Source of the DNA: an uncultured Paraprevotella sp.
GTDB lineage: Bacteria > Bacteroidota > Bacteroidia > Bacteroidales > Bacteroidaceae
DNA: 33,568 bases
Direction: 5' to 3'
Assembly (NCBI GenBank): GCA_910584955.1
Contig: CAJUDC010000010.1
Location: 1 to 33,568, forward strand
Position numbers and translations under genes: made by a program
Shown: piece after piece, positions 1-10,166 of the stretch
Position numbering within the stretch: the first letter of the stretch is position 1
How the letters are laid out: each line of letters begins with the position of its first letter
The notes under the pieces: generated by a model
What the model was told of the DNA's origin: nothing
The model's database searches: none
What the model saw: the letters and a program-made list of their open reading frames with translations, nothing else

Positions 1-270
1 CAAAATAATCTTATAACTAAGAACAAAGAAGGCGCTTTTTTTTAACAAAACATGCAAGCCCGGACAGACAAATGCCTGCCGGCCTGCCGCTTTACTTTCC
101 CTCGTCAAGCAAGGAACTCCAAACCGCGACTTGACGGGTAAAAAACAAGACATGATCTTATCCGATCAAATCGCGGTTTGCATACATCACGACATAATGT
201 CAAGTTTACGCGCACGGCATGCTCGTTTTCAATCCGGGAACAACCGTATTTACCGGCCGAAGCCTATCCG
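1..270. other. Intergenic stretch after tamL, no gene seen
   Basis: I find no credible coding region here; the reading frames entering it are antisense continuations over tamL. It holds two nested inverted repeats: a 9-bp pair at 121-129 and 171-179 (AAACCGCGA and its complement), and a 7-bp pair at 103-109 and 130-136 (CGTCAAG/CTTGACG). They could fold in the RNA downstream of the tamL stop, but neither is followed by a clear T-run on the minus strand, so I do not call a terminator. An eight-T run lies near 38-45. Confidence 0.5.
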
Positions 271-2769
271 TTAAAAAGGATAGCCCACTGCAAAATGATA
301 ACCCAGACTGTCGAAGAACTTAGGCATGTTGTAATATCCTTTCTTGCCGGTGTCGTAAGGAGCATGAAGCCCCACACCGACATCAAACCGGAGTACCAGG
401 AACTGCAGGTCGTAACGCAGACCGAAACCGGTGCCCAGCGCCAGATCGCGCCCCAGCCGTCGCCATTGGAACGTACCGCCGGGACGGGACGGATCCGACT
501 TCATCAACCAGACATTGCCGGCATCGAGGAACACGGCACCGTACAGACTGGAAATAACGGGAAAACGATACTCCACATTGGCTTCGAACTTAATATCGCC
601 CATTTGGTCGATATATGAATAATTGGAGCGACCGGGATGATAGGCTCCCGGCCCTACCCCGCGTACCGAAAAGGCACGGATGCTGTTGGCGCCTCCCACA
701 CTGAACAGGTCATTATAGGGAGCCGTGGTCGAATTGCCGTAGCTGTAGATCACACCGGCCAGCACGCGGGTTGCCAGATAGCTGCGTGCCGAGAGTTTAA
801 AGGCATCGCGAAACTCAGCCGTAAATTTCAGGAATTGCGCAAAAGGCACATTGAACAGTTTCTTGTCCTTCTGACCGAACGGCTTTCCGAACGCCGCAAA
901 CAAACCCGAAGTGACATTACCGCTCTCCTTTACCTCGAAGATGAACGAACGCGGGTTTCGGGCCGTAGGCAGACTGGAATAGGTAAAGGTATAGCTCATC
1001 GAAGGCACGAACTGGTCGCGCATACTCACATACAAGGCCTTATGGGTGTTCATGATGGAATCGAACGCTGCCGTGGTATGAAGCAGTTCGTCATAATCCA
1101 GACGGAAAGGAACAAACTCGTGTTTGATCGTTCGCCTGCGCTGATACGTATATCCTACCCGCGCTCCAAGCGAAACCATGCCGAAATAACCGGAACGGTT
1201 CAACCAACTGGCTTCCAGCGAAAAGGCGGTAGAAGCCTGCGCACGACGCGACAAGCGGCGTCCCAGCCACGGAAGGAGCAGACGAGGATATTCCAACGAA
1301 AGGGAGGTTCCGTATTCATAGGAATTGACCACGGAACTCTTGCCCTGCACGTTCGATCCGGTCTGCCATTCGTAGGAGCCGTGTACCTCGAATTTCAGTT
1401 TCTCCGCCCCTCGGAAAGCGTTGCGCTTGGTCATACCGAACGACATACCGGGACCAATCTGTCCGTTGCTCTTTGAAGTGACTTTGGTCTCAAATTCCCC
1501 ATCGTACGGTTTGTCCAGTACTACGGTAATATCCACATCGAGCGTATCACAGGTCTCGGTGGTGTCGCGCGGCACATATTGCACGTTCACCTGACTGAAA
1601 ATACCCATACTGCTCAGGTTTTCTCCTATCCGGCTGTGTTCGTCCTGGCAGTACATTTCCCCCTTGCGGTAGTTTATGTATTTGCGCATGGCTCCGAAAC
1701 GCAAAGGCGGTTTGCGGTTGCGGCTTGCAAACAGGAACTTAAAGTCGCGGTATTGCATGGAATCGGCCACCTCAAAATTGTCGTAACGCAACAGCGACAC
1801 GCGCGTACGCCCCAGATAGAAACGATGTTTGGCCCATTCCGGCATGTCCGGGTCGGGCAACACTTGCAGCTGTACAAACTGAGGACGCTGGATGGTGTCG
1901 GCACGAAACTGTATATAGGACGGTTTATGGAAATAGTAACCGTTGTTACGAAACAAAGCGTTCAACCGGGTGCGCTCGGCGTCCAGATCCACCACACTGA
2001 ACGGCACTCCCCTCCATAACTTGCTCCGCCAGCGTGTGGCCCGCACCAGACTGTCGGCCCCGGCGGGGAAAGGCAGATAGGCTACCGAATCCAGGCGGAA
2101 CAGGCCCCGGGGCGTCACATCGTAACTGACTTTGGCTTTCCGGGGATTTTTCTGGGGCAGGATCTCATAATCTACCGTTCCTCGGAAAAATCCGTAGTTC
2201 TTCAACGTATTCTCAGCCACCCGCACCCGCAATTCGGGATTTACGGTACTCATAAACACCGGTGTGGCGGCAAACGTATTGAACATCCATTTGCCAAATC
2301 TTTTTTTTGAGTTGACAAACCGATTGTAAATCCACAATCCCACCGGGAAAGGCGACCGCATGGAAGTGCTTCCGAACAAGGCATTGTTCGGTTTATAGGC
2401 CAGTGCCGCTTTCACCTCCGCCTTTACAGCCGCATAGGCTTCGTCCTCGATACGTTCCACCAAAGCGATGGAATCGCGCACCGCCTTCGACAAGGCTTTT
2501 TCCTGTTGCTTCCGGGCCGCCTCCTGCAAGCCGGCGCCGTCTTTTCCGACAAGCAGGTTGTCCACCGTCTTATAGGCCTCCGCCAGCGAAAGAATCACTC
2601 CTTCCTCTTCGCTCTTTTTCTTCTTCCTTTTTTTCGGATCTCCATCGAAATTTATTTTCTTGGTTCCGATATAAAGAACTTCTTCCTCCGGCAGATTTTT
2701 TGTTGTGGAACACGCGCCGCATACCAGGCCCAGTATCACACCCGCCGTTATCAACTTGCGTTTTTTCAT
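271..2769 (-). CDS. tamL: TamL-like outer-membrane assembly lipoprotein (Omp85/BamA superfamily)
   Basis: This 832-residue protein is the Bacteroidota form of TamA, an Omp85 barrel that inserts or assembles outer-membrane proteins together with TamB. The N-terminus is a lipoprotein signal with the acylated cysteine probably at C20 (a slightly atypical lipobox, CGAC), followed by polar residues. POTRA-like domains fill roughly residues 160-430. The C-terminal half is a 16-strand-type barrel with a loop-6-like motif (SIRAF, about 696-700, then VRG). The chain ends in GYPF, with a terminal aromatic residue as expected for a BAM substrate. The start lies 9 bp after the tamB stop, so the two genes are almost certainly co-transcribed. 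A Lys-rich insertion follows the signal (around residues 46-54). Family assignment is firm; lipidation is inferred from the motif. Confidence 0.9.
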   Translation of the reverse strand: MKKRKLITAGVILGLVCGACSTTKNLPEEEVLYIGTKKINFDGDPKKRKKKKSEEEGVILSLAEAYKTVDNLLVGKDGAGLQEAARKQQEKALSKAVRDSIALVERIEDEAYAAVKAEVKAALAYKPNNALFGSTSMRSPFPVGLWIYNRFVNSKKRFGKWMFNTFAATPVFMSTVNPELRVRVAENTLKNYGFFRGTVDYEILPQKNPRKAKVSYDVTPRGLFRLDSVAYLPFPAGADSLVRATRWRSKLWRGVPFSVVDLDAERTRLNALFRNNGYYFHKPSYIQFRADTIQRPQFVQLQVLPDPDMPEWAKHRFYLGRTRVSLLRYDNFEVADSMQYRDFKFLFASRNRKPPLRFGAMRKYINYRKGEMYCQDEHSRIGENLSSMGIFSQVNVQYVPRDTTETCDTLDVDITVVLDKPYDGEFETKVTSKSNGQIGPGMSFGMTKRNAFRGAEKLKFEVHGSYEWQTGSNVQGKSSVVNSYEYGTSLSLEYPRLLLPWLGRRLSRRAQASTAFSLEASWLNRSGYFGMVSLGARVGYTYQRRRTIKHEFVPFRLDYDELLHTTAAFDSIMNTHKALYVSMRDQFVPSMSYTFTYSSLPTARNPRSFIFEVKESGNVTSGLFAAFGKPFGQKDKKLFNVPFAQFLKFTAEFRDAFKLSARSYLATRVLAGVIYSYGNSTTAPYNDLFSVGGANSIRAFSVRGVGPGAYHPGRSNYSYIDQMGDIKFEANVEYRFPVISSLYGAVFLDAGNVWLMKSDPSRPGGTFQWRRLGRDLALGTGFGLRYDLQFLVLRFDVGVGLHAPYDTGKKGYYNMPKFFDSLGYHFAVGYPF

Positions 2770-2778
2770 CCTTCTTGT

Positions 2779-5700
2779 TTACTTGTTTGTTTCCTCTTTC
2801 TGCATACCCGGTCCATTCCCTCTCTTACGGAACAAAAACAGTTCACCCAGCCGGGCGGTTTTGCGCCGCAGCACCAGACCGGCTCCCATTTCCGTTATGT
2901 TGCCTTCCAGCAACGATTCATAATTTCGGTCGTAAAAGACTTTCACATAGCGTGTGGCGCTCTCATCCAGCCGATATTCCAACGAAACATTGTCGATAAG
3001 TGTCTGACCGATATTCTCCGCCTCATTGCCGGTAGAGACCTTACCGCCGATAATCACACTGATACGGTTGCCCCAGAATCGTTTGGCAAACCGAAACGAA
3101 TAATCGGTATGGGTATCACCGTCGGCCGAGGTGGCGTTTTCCACTCCCAGGCTCACGTCGATGGTTTTCAAAGCATTCCCGGCGATATTCTTGATTTCGC
3201 TTTGCAACAACGCATTCAGTGCATTTTGCGTATTGAAACCGCCTCCCGACGAATTACCTTCCACCAGATACATGCCTGTGGCCAGCATGGTCACGGCCAA
3301 CCGCCCGCGCTGTTCGGCGGACATGGCCGCCAGATCGTTCTGTATGGTCATATCCTCGGGAGCGTCAAGGGTAAACTGCAATCCCATGTTCTCCAGATTC
3401 TGCGTAATGGACAGCCCTACATCAAAAGCTACGGTGCGGGGCGAACTGTCTTCCGTCACTGTGGCCCGCACATGCTCCGTAGCGGAGATATTCAACGTAG
3501 GGTTGGCGACATCTCCCGTAAACTCCACATAGCTTCCACTCTTCAGGGTAAACGTTTTAAGTGGGATGACGAACCAGGAATATTTCATCTCGCCGCTCAG
3601 CACTGTGTAGCGCCCGTTCAGCTTCAGATCGCCTACAGGCGTGTACACCAAGGTCAGGTCTCCGCCTCCTTCAATGTCCACATAGTTGGAACGATCTTCA
3701 CTCAACATGCAATGCACCTGAGCCGCCTGGTCAATGCTTACCTGCATCACCATGTCGAGGTTCATAGGCCGCGCCTTGTCCTTCTCTCCGTCCGTATTCG
3801 TCGAATCGGAGAAATCGACAAAGGTCACCAGCCCGGACAAACGGTCTTCTACCGTCAAAGGAGAATCCTTCAGCACATACGTCACGTCGGTATTTCCCAG
3901 CACTTTCAATTGTCCGCGTAAAAGCAAGTTATCCAAGGTTCCGCTAAGCCGCGTATTAAAATCGACATATACCTTACCGTAAGCCAAAGCCTTTTGGGTG
4001 CGCTGTGCATTGATCAGCTCAAAGTTCTTTGATGCAATCCGAGTGTTCAGCCGTATGTTATCGAAACGGCTGAAGTCTACGTTTCCGTTTATCACGAGCG
4101 GATTGTCATTCAGTGAATACACCTTCAAATCTTTCATCTGCAAATCGCTCTGACGTATCCTTACGGAGTCATCGGCAATGCGGAGCTTCAAGCTGTATGC
4201 CGGCGAGTTGATACGAACGGAATCCAGCGCCACCACGCCATCCACAATCGGGTTGGACGACGGACCGTTTATACGGACAGACCCGTTTGTGTAGCCGGCC
4301 AAGGCCACCAGTCCGTCGGGTACGAACCCGTTGGCAAGTGCCAGAGGCAAACGGATAATGTCCACCTGTGCATCGATTTGCCCTCCGTGTCCGTCATCCG
4401 CATAAGTGCCCGACAAGGCCAGCATATCTTCCCCTTCTCTCGTCACTCTTCCGTCGACAAAATGGGTTCCGTCGGCATTCGGCAGATACACGGCGTTCAT
4501 GCCGATCTGCCCTAGCCTGGCTTCTTCATAAACCAGATCACGGGCATTCATATCGGCCACCACCGACAAGTGTTCGGTGGTTTGTACCAAATGGACATCC
4601 CCCTGCAAGAATCCCGTTATACGCGGTGCATACGGAATCACGGAAGTCAGTTCACCCAGATTCAACCGATTCACGGAAACGGATACATCCTGAAGTGCAT
4701 CTTCGTTCGGTGTGGAATAGATTTTCACCCCGGTGCCATCATCGGCCAGCAAATCAATATCGGCCTCCACCCGGGTATTATTACCTAAAAAGAAATAATT
4801 GTCTTCATTCAAACGGAAATGACGATAGGCGATAATGGGATTCAACGGTGAGAAACGGATGCGCACACCGTCGGCTTCCAAGTCGGCCCTGGCGCCGATA
4901 TCCACTCCCTTGCGCCACTGTTCGTCCCAGTACACAAGGTTACATCCCGCACCGGTATCATGAAGATAAGCAGTCAGGCGGGCATCGAAAACGAATTGTT
5001 TGTTTTTCGGTCCGTTACGCACCCGTCCGTCCATCTTTACGCCGGTGGTGTCCTGATACACATGCCATTGAATAGTATCCAGCAACATGGCACCGGTGTT
5101 CAGACGAAACACGTGTCCGCCGCCATTCAGACCAACCTCGGGATCGGCCTTCAGATCCAGATTCAACTGATTGTACTGGTAACCTAACGATGCCAGATAA
5201 TTACATACGGGGTTATCCTGCCCGGAGCGCACCTTCACATTCACTTTGGGAAGAAAAGCTTTCAGACCGTTCTGGTCGATACGCTTGTTCTGAGCCTGCG
5301 CCGACAGTTCGGCGGCAAACTTATCCGCCTGCTTCAAGAGCTTCTCGTATCCTCCTTGCCCGCTTACATTCAACAGGAAATCGCCCGCCGTCAGATAAGC
5401 ATAAACGGTATCGGGCCGTAAAAGGACGTTCACATCCAGATCGCGGGGCCGAAATACCGTATCCGCCGTCAGGAACGTGAGATCGGACACATTACCTTGC
5501 AACGAATGCGTATTTTTCAGGTTAGTGCTCCCGTCCATATGCAGACACATAGACGTTCGCAACGGACGAGGCGTAAGGCGCATGGCATAAAGATCGGCAT
5601 AATGCAAGTCTACACCGAACGTCAGTCCCATACTCTTCCGGCGCAAAAGCGCATCCGCCTGTGCCGTCATCTGCAACAATCCGTTGGCACTGTCAAAATC

Positions 5701-7377
5701 AATATGCCCTTTCCCTCCGCGTAACGCGCCTTTCAGATTTACATTATTAAAATCCAGCGAGCCGTATTCCAATTGCGCAACATGCACTTGAGCGGCCAAC
5801 CGCGTGGCCGTTGAAAAAACGTCTGTTCCCACTCCCCGGGCCGAAGCGGTTGCGGTAAACTTATAAAGCGAATCCTTCGGAAGAAAATGATGAAGCTGTA
5901 GATTTTTTATTTTCACTTCGGCGTCATATGCCGTTTGCCGGGTATCGTAACTGCCGTTAAACGAAACCTTTCCGCTCCGTTCCTTCAAATCCATCCGGGC
6001 GGTATAACGCGAACCGTCGGCTTGGAGGCGTCCATCAAGTTGCATCGGCGGCAGAGCTACATCTCTCATGGCAGCAGGACCGGCCAAAGCTTTCACCATA
6101 TCCAGATTCTTCGTGCGGGCTGCCAACCTCACATCGGCCTGCCTGCGATCCGCATCGGCCAATGCAGTCAGCGTACCGTCGGCTTCCAACTCAAAAACAT
6201 CCTCCAGGCGGACATCCAGCCGATTCAGCATCACCCGGTTCATATTGCCGTCGGCCGACAAACGCAGTCTGACGGGACGGTTGGGATAGGCTCTCACAAA
6301 AGCCTGCGGCAGTCCTCCTGCAAAAAGCAACAAATCCTGTTTCCCCAAATCGGCCGATAGGCGCACGGCAAGAGTACCGTCCGCCTGCGGAGTTAAAGCA
6401 TGCCAGTCCATTTCTGCTTGTGCCCGCAACTGCGAATCCGGCGTCCGCAGTTCCAAATCGGGCAGGAAGAGGGAGGCGGAATCCAAACGTATATGCCCCG
6501 TTAAATCGGATAGTACCAACCCGCTTTTTTCTTTCATCGTCGCATGACGGAACACAGCCGCCAAGGCTGTATTCTCTCCGCGAAACTCCACAGAATCTAT
6601 GCGTATATCAATGTTGCTTATTCCCAAATGATTTACATCCAACCCCGTCGTTACAGGCTGGTAGGGAAGGTCATAACGCAACGAATCGGACTTCAAATCA
6701 AAACGTTCCGCCCGATATAACTGCTCTCCCAGATCCAGGAACCCATGCGCCAACGCCACATCGGTCAAAGCCGCATTGATCACCATCGAATCACCCGGCA
6801 TACGCAATCGCAACCTGGAATCGGCTATTTCGGCCCGTTTAACCTCCAATATCCAGTTGACCGGCGAAGAAGCGGTGTCTTTCTGCGCCGTATCGGCACC
6901 TAAAGCGATCTCCAGTTGGCAGGTCTCCAACCGAATACGATTCAGCATAGCCCGTTGATGAGCCAGATTTATATCGTCCGTATCCAATGTAAAGCGCTCC
7001 AGACCACCTTTGAACCCCAACCCGGAAATCAAGTCTTTTGTATCTACATAAGCACGGTTCAACTCCAACGTTTCCACTTTGACGCTGCCTCTGAACAACG
7101 TAGCCAGATACACATCCACCGTCAAATCCTCCACACGCAACAACGTATCGCCCTGCGCATCCGCCACACTCACTCCCTGCAAACTCAAATCCAGCGGAAA
7201 CGACAAACGTAACCGGTCTACCCGAACATCCATCCCCGTTTCCCGGGAGGCGTAATCTGCCACCCGCTTCACCATGAAATCCTGAACAGGAGGAATATAC
7301 AATATAACCGCAAGCAATAAAAAAAGGAATACAGGTACCAGTAGAACCGCACCGATCCACTTCAAAACTCTCTTCAT
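2779..7377 (-). CDS. tamB: Translocation and assembly module protein TamB
   Basis: The protein has 1532 residues, the usual size for TamB (AsmA-like superfamily). An N-terminal membrane anchor (about residues 4-29) is followed by a very long repetitive beta-strand region of alternating hydrophobic and polar residues. This is the signature of the periplasmic beta-taco/groove proteins that bridge inner and outer membranes and carry lipid or assist barrel assembly. The last ~450 residues match the TamB/DUF490 C-terminal domain, which contacts the Omp85 partner. A short basic tail after that domain (KTARLG through ETNK) is not needed for the call. It is the first gene of the tamB-tamL operon and is divergent from the cyclophilin gene. 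A TATCTTTG -7 box sits about 28 bp upstream of the ATG. Confidence 0.9.
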   Translation of the reverse strand: MKRVLKWIGAVLLVPVFLFLLLAVILYIPPVQDFMVKRVADYASRETGMDVRVDRLRLSFPLDLSLQGVSVADAQGDTLLRVEDLTVDVYLATLFRGSVKVETLELNRAYVDTKDLISGLGFKGGLERFTLDTDDINLAHQRAMLNRIRLETCQLEIALGADTAQKDTASSPVNWILEVKRAEIADSRLRLRMPGDSMVINAALTDVALAHGFLDLGEQLYRAERFDLKSDSLRYDLPYQPVTTGLDVNHLGISNIDIRIDSVEFRGENTALAAVFRHATMKEKSGLVLSDLTGHIRLDSASLFLPDLELRTPDSQLRAQAEMDWHALTPQADGTLAVRLSADLGKQDLLLFAGGLPQAFVRAYPNRPVRLRLSADGNMNRVMLNRLDVRLEDVFELEADGTLTALADADRRQADVRLAARTKNLDMVKALAGPAAMRDVALPPMQLDGRLQADGSRYTARMDLKERSGKVSFNGSYDTRQTAYDAEVKIKNLQLHHFLPKDSLYKFTATASARGVGTDVFSTATRLAAQVHVAQLEYGSLDFNNVNLKGALRGGKGHIDFDSANGLLQMTAQADALLRRKSMGLTFGVDLHYADLYAMRLTPRPLRTSMCLHMDGSTNLKNTHSLQGNVSDLTFLTADTVFRPRDLDVNVLLRPDTVYAYLTAGDFLLNVSGQGGYEKLLKQADKFAAELSAQAQNKRIDQNGLKAFLPKVNVKVRSGQDNPVCNYLASLGYQYNQLNLDLKADPEVGLNGGGHVFRLNTGAMLLDTIQWHVYQDTTGVKMDGRVRNGPKNKQFVFDARLTAYLHDTGAGCNLVYWDEQWRKGVDIGARADLEADGVRIRFSPLNPIIAYRHFRLNEDNYFFLGNNTRVEADIDLLADDGTGVKIYSTPNEDALQDVSVSVNRLNLGELTSVIPYAPRITGFLQGDVHLVQTTEHLSVVADMNARDLVYEEARLGQIGMNAVYLPNADGTHFVDGRVTREGEDMLALSGTYADDGHGGQIDAQVDIIRLPLALANGFVPDGLVALAGYTNGSVRINGPSSNPIVDGVVALDSVRINSPAYSLKLRIADDSVRIRQSDLQMKDLKVYSLNDNPLVINGNVDFSRFDNIRLNTRIASKNFELINAQRTQKALAYGKVYVDFNTRLSGTLDNLLLRGQLKVLGNTDVTYVLKDSPLTVEDRLSGLVTFVDFSDSTNTDGEKDKARPMNLDMVMQVSIDQAAQVHCMLSEDRSNYVDIEGGGDLTLVYTPVGDLKLNGRYTVLSGEMKYSWFVIPLKTFTLKSGSYVEFTGDVANPTLNISATEHVRATVTEDSSPRTVAFDVGLSITQNLENMGLQFTLDAPEDMTIQNDLAAMSAEQRGRLAVTMLATGMYLVEGNSSGGGFNTQNALNALLQSEIKNIAGNALKTIDVSLGVENATSADGDTHTDYSFRFAKRFWGNRISVIIGGKVSTGNEAENIGQTLIDNVSLEYRLDESATRYVKVFYDRNYESLLEGNITEMGAGLVLRRKTARLGELFLFRKRGNGPGMQKEETNK

Positions 7378-7405
7378 CTTCGCTCTTTACATAAACATAC
7401 AACGG

Positions 7406-7413
7406 CAAAGATA
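7406..7413 (-). promoter_or_regulatory. Bacteroides-type -7 box for tamB
   Basis: On the minus strand this reads TATCTTTG, an exact match to TAnnTTTG. It lies 28 bp before the tamB ATG. No TTTG sits at the ideal 19-21 bp upstream, so the -33 part is weak. Confidence 0.5.
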
Positions 7414-7456
7414 GTGGCTTTTTCACCAAATGAAGATGATCAAAGTATAAAAAAAC

Positions 7457-7486
7457 TTTTATGTACAAAGGATTTTGCTAATTTTG
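7457..7486 (+). promoter_or_regulatory. Promoter of the cyclophilin lipoprotein gene
   Basis: A TAATTTTG box (7479-7486) matches the Bacteroides -7 consensus TAnnTTTG. A TTTT/TTTA stretch at 7457-7461 lies about 18 bp upstream in the -33 position. The ATG at 7519 is 32 bp downstream. Confidence 0.5.
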
Positions 7487-7518
7487 CAAAAAGAAACCCA
7501 AACGAACTGAACAACCCT

Positions 7519-8352
7519 ATGAAAACATGCCGTACATTCGCCGTTCTGTTCTGCCTTACAGCACTATGCGGATGTCAGAAAACCACAAAATCCATGAAAG
7601 AAAAAGAAACAGAAGTGCTCATCGAAACATCAATGGGCGACCTCAAGGTAAAACTGTATAACGACACTCCCAACCACCGGGATAACTTCATCAAACTGGC
7701 CCGTTCGGGAGCATACGACAATATGCTCTTCCACCGCATCGTACGCGAGTTTATGATTCAGACAGGGGACCCGTCGTTAAAACCCGAAGGTGCCCGCCCT
7801 ACTGTAGACACCACCGCTTATCATTACACGCTACCGGCCGAGATTGTCTATCCTCGTCATTTTCATAAGAAAGGGGCATTGGCCGCCGCCCGACAACCCG
7901 ACAGTATCAATCCGGGAAGAGCCTCCAGCGGCACACAGTTTTATATCGTCACCGGAAAGGTCTTCAGTCCCGGTGCCCTGATGGAATTGCAAATGGCGAT
8001 TTACGAAAATAAAGTGAGCAACCTATACGAAGAGCTGAGCCATAAACACATGAAAGAAATGTACCTGATGCGCAAACGGGGCGAGAAGGAACAATTACAA
8101 GCCCTGAAAGATTCCATACTTCAGGAAGCCGAACAATACATGAGCCAAAACCCGCCCCAACCGTTCAATGAAGTGCAGAAGAAAACTTATGCCACAGAGG
8201 GAGGAGCGCCTCATCTCGACGGGGAATATACGGTATTCGGCGAAGTAACGGAAGGAATGGCCGTGGCCGAAGCCATCGAGAAAATAAAGACCAACGGCAA
8301 AGAACGCCCGCTGAAAGAAGTATTTGTAAAGAAAGTAACGGTATTGGACTAA
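7519..8352 (+). CDS. Cyclophilin-type peptidyl-prolyl isomerase, lipoprotein
   Basis: This cyclophilin-fold PPIase catalyses cis-trans isomerisation of X-Pro bonds, here probably on envelope proteins. I start at 7519 rather than at the in-frame ATG at 7414: the later start gives a clean lipoprotein signal (C19 in ALCGC) and sits after a promoter box. Recognisable active-site segments are FHR at about 71-73, the SSGTQF motif at 137-141, and LDGEYTVFG at 233-241, where the tryptophan of human CypA is replaced by His232, as is common in bacteria. About 80 residues (150-230), charged and helical, are inserted between the core strands. I recall similar insertions in Bacteroidota homologues. The total is 277 residues. 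It is divergent from tamB and convergent with groL. Confidence 0.88.
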   Translation: MKTCRTFAVLFCLTALCGCQKTTKSMKEKETEVLIETSMGDLKVKLYNDTPNHRDNFIKLARSGAYDNMLFHRIVREFMIQTGDPSLKPEGARPTVDTTAYHYTLPAEIVYPRHFHKKGALAAARQPDSINPGRASSGTQFYIVTGKVFSPGALMELQMAIYENKVSNLYEELSHKHMKEMYLMRKRGEKEQLQALKDSILQEAEQYMSQNPPQPFNEVQKKTYATEGGAPHLDGEYTVFGEVTEGMAVAEAIEKIKTNGKERPLKEVFVKKVTVLD

Positions 8353-8401
8353 GACGGCAAAACGGCCGGAAGATATACGCATCACGTGCCGATATACATA
8401 A

Positions 8402-8444
8402 AAAGAAAGAGAGGAACCGTATGTATCAGTTCCTCTCTTTCTTT
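8402..8444. terminator. Bidirectional terminator between the PPIase gene and groL
   Basis: A perfect 16-bp stem (8402-8417 with 8429-8444) closes an 11-nt loop. The arms are AAAGAAAGAGAGGAAC and its complement, so either strand ends in a U-rich arm. It lies between two convergent genes. Confidence 0.85.
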
Positions 8445-8472
8445 ATAAAAATATGTCGTCGGAAGAAACGGC

Positions 8473-10113
8473 TTACATCATGCCGCCCATACCGCCCATG
8501 CCCGGAGCACCGCCCATCGGCAGTTCGGGTTTATCTTCTTTCTTGTCGCAGATGACACACTCCGTCGTAAGGAACATACCGGCGATAGAAGCCGCGTTCT
8601 CAAGCGCTACACGTGTAACCTTAGCGGGATCGATAATACCGCTCTGCTTCATGTTCTCGTACTTGTCTTCGCGAGCGTTATAGCCGAAATCTCCTTCGCC
8701 CTGGCGCACCTTCTCAACAACTACCGAACCTTCCAGACCGGCATTCTCCACAATCTGACGCAACGGTTCCTCGATGGCACGTTTCACGATATTCACACCC
8801 GTTGTTTCATCGGCGTTGGCCCCTTTCAACCCCTCAAGCGCAGCGATAGCACGGATATATGCTACACCACCACCCGGGATAATGCCCTCCTCGATAGCTG
8901 CGCGGGTAGCACACAACGCATCGTCTACGCGGTCCTTTTTCTCTTTCATCTCCACTTCGCTCGGAGCACCGACATAGAGAACAGCCACACCGCCGCTCAA
9001 CTTAGCCAGACGTTCCTGCAACTTCTCTTTATCGTAGTCACTGGTAGTAGCCTTGATTTCGTTCTTGATCTGGTTGATCCGATCCTGAATCAATTCTTTC
9101 TGGCCATGACCGTTTACAATCGTTGTGTTGTCCTTTGACACGGTCACTTTATCGCAAGTACCCAACATTTCGATGGTTGCCTGTTCCAGTTTCAAGCCTT
9201 TTTCCTCGCTGATAACTACTCCACCCGTCAACACGGCGATGTCTTCCAGCATGGCCTTACGCCGGTCGCCGAAACCAGGGGCCTTCACAGCACAAATCTT
9301 CAACTGACTGCGCAGGCGGTTTACAACGAGCGTGGTAAGTGCTTCGCTATCTACATCCTCGGCAACAACCAACAAGGGGCGTCCGCTCTGTACGGCAGGT
9401 TCCAGAATCGGGAGGAAGTCTTTCAAATTAGAGATCTTCTTGTCGTAAATCAAAATGTACGGGTTCTCCATCACACATTCCATCTTCTCCGTCTCCGTCA
9501 CGAAATAGGCAGACAGATAACCACGGTCGAACTGCATTCCTTCCACCACGCCGATAGTCGTGTCACGGCCTTTCGCCTCTTCGATGGTAATAACACCGTC
9601 CTTGCTGACTTTCTTCATAGCCTCAGCCAGCAACTTACCGATTTCAGGATCATTGTTGGCGCTGACCGTAGCCACTTGTTCTATCTTATTGTAATCGTCG
9701 CCAACCTGTTCAGCCTGTTCCTTGATGCTGGCCACAACTTGTGCTACCGCCTTATCGATGCCTCGCTTCAAGTCCATCGGATTGGCACCTGCCGCTACAT
9801 TCTTCAAGCCTACGCTTACAATACTTTGTGCCAATACGGTAGCCGTTGTAGTACCGTCACCGGCATCATCACCGGTCTTGCTGGCCACGCTTTTCACCAA
9901 CTGTGCGCCCGCATTCTGAAACGGATCGGCCAACTCTATTTCCTTGGCTACGGTAACACCGTCTTTTGTAATATGAGGAGCACCGAATTTCTTTTCGATG
10001 ATCACGTTGCGGCCTTTCGGACCCAAAGTTACCTTTACAGCGTTAGCCAACTGATCCACGCCCTGCTTCATCTGCTCACGGGCCTCTATATTGAATTTAA
10101 TCTCTTTTGCCAT
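8473..10113 (-). CDS. groL: Chaperonin GroEL (60 kDa)
   Basis: GroEL forms the tetradecameric ATP-driven folding chamber and works with the GroES lid. At 546 residues the length is normal. The N-terminus (AKEIKFNIEAREQM) is typical, the ATP-binding GDGTTT segment is at about 85-90, and the C-terminus is the standard Gly-Gly-Met-rich tail ending GGMGGMM. Identity is certain from sequence similarity along the whole length. It lies 53 bp downstream of groS on the same strand, the standard groESL operon. The operon ends at the hairpin at 8402-8444. Confidence 0.98.
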   Translation of the reverse strand: MAKEIKFNIEAREQMKQGVDQLANAVKVTLGPKGRNVIIEKKFGAPHITKDGVTVAKEIELADPFQNAGAQLVKSVASKTGDDAGDGTTTATVLAQSIVSVGLKNVAAGANPMDLKRGIDKAVAQVVASIKEQAEQVGDDYNKIEQVATVSANNDPEIGKLLAEAMKKVSKDGVITIEEAKGRDTTIGVVEGMQFDRGYLSAYFVTETEKMECVMENPYILIYDKKISNLKDFLPILEPAVQSGRPLLVVAEDVDSEALTTLVVNRLRSQLKICAVKAPGFGDRRKAMLEDIAVLTGGVVISEEKGLKLEQATIEMLGTCDKVTVSKDNTTIVNGHGQKELIQDRINQIKNEIKATTSDYDKEKLQERLAKLSGGVAVLYVGAPSEVEMKEKKDRVDDALCATRAAIEEGIIPGGGVAYIRAIAALEGLKGANADETTGVNIVKRAIEEPLRQIVENAGLEGSVVVEKVRQGEGDFGYNAREDKYENMKQSGIIDPAKVTRVALENAASIAGMFLTTECVICDKKEDKPELPMGGAPGMGGMGGMM

Positions 10114-10166
10114 TTTTATTTTCTTTTACAATGATTGATTAAGATGATCTGCTTCAAAGTTCCTCT

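Noticed and set aside
2506..3921. A 471-codon plus-strand frame across the tamL-tamB junction
   Set aside because: It is antisense to both genes and spans their junction; its composition is unstructured and no promoter precedes it.
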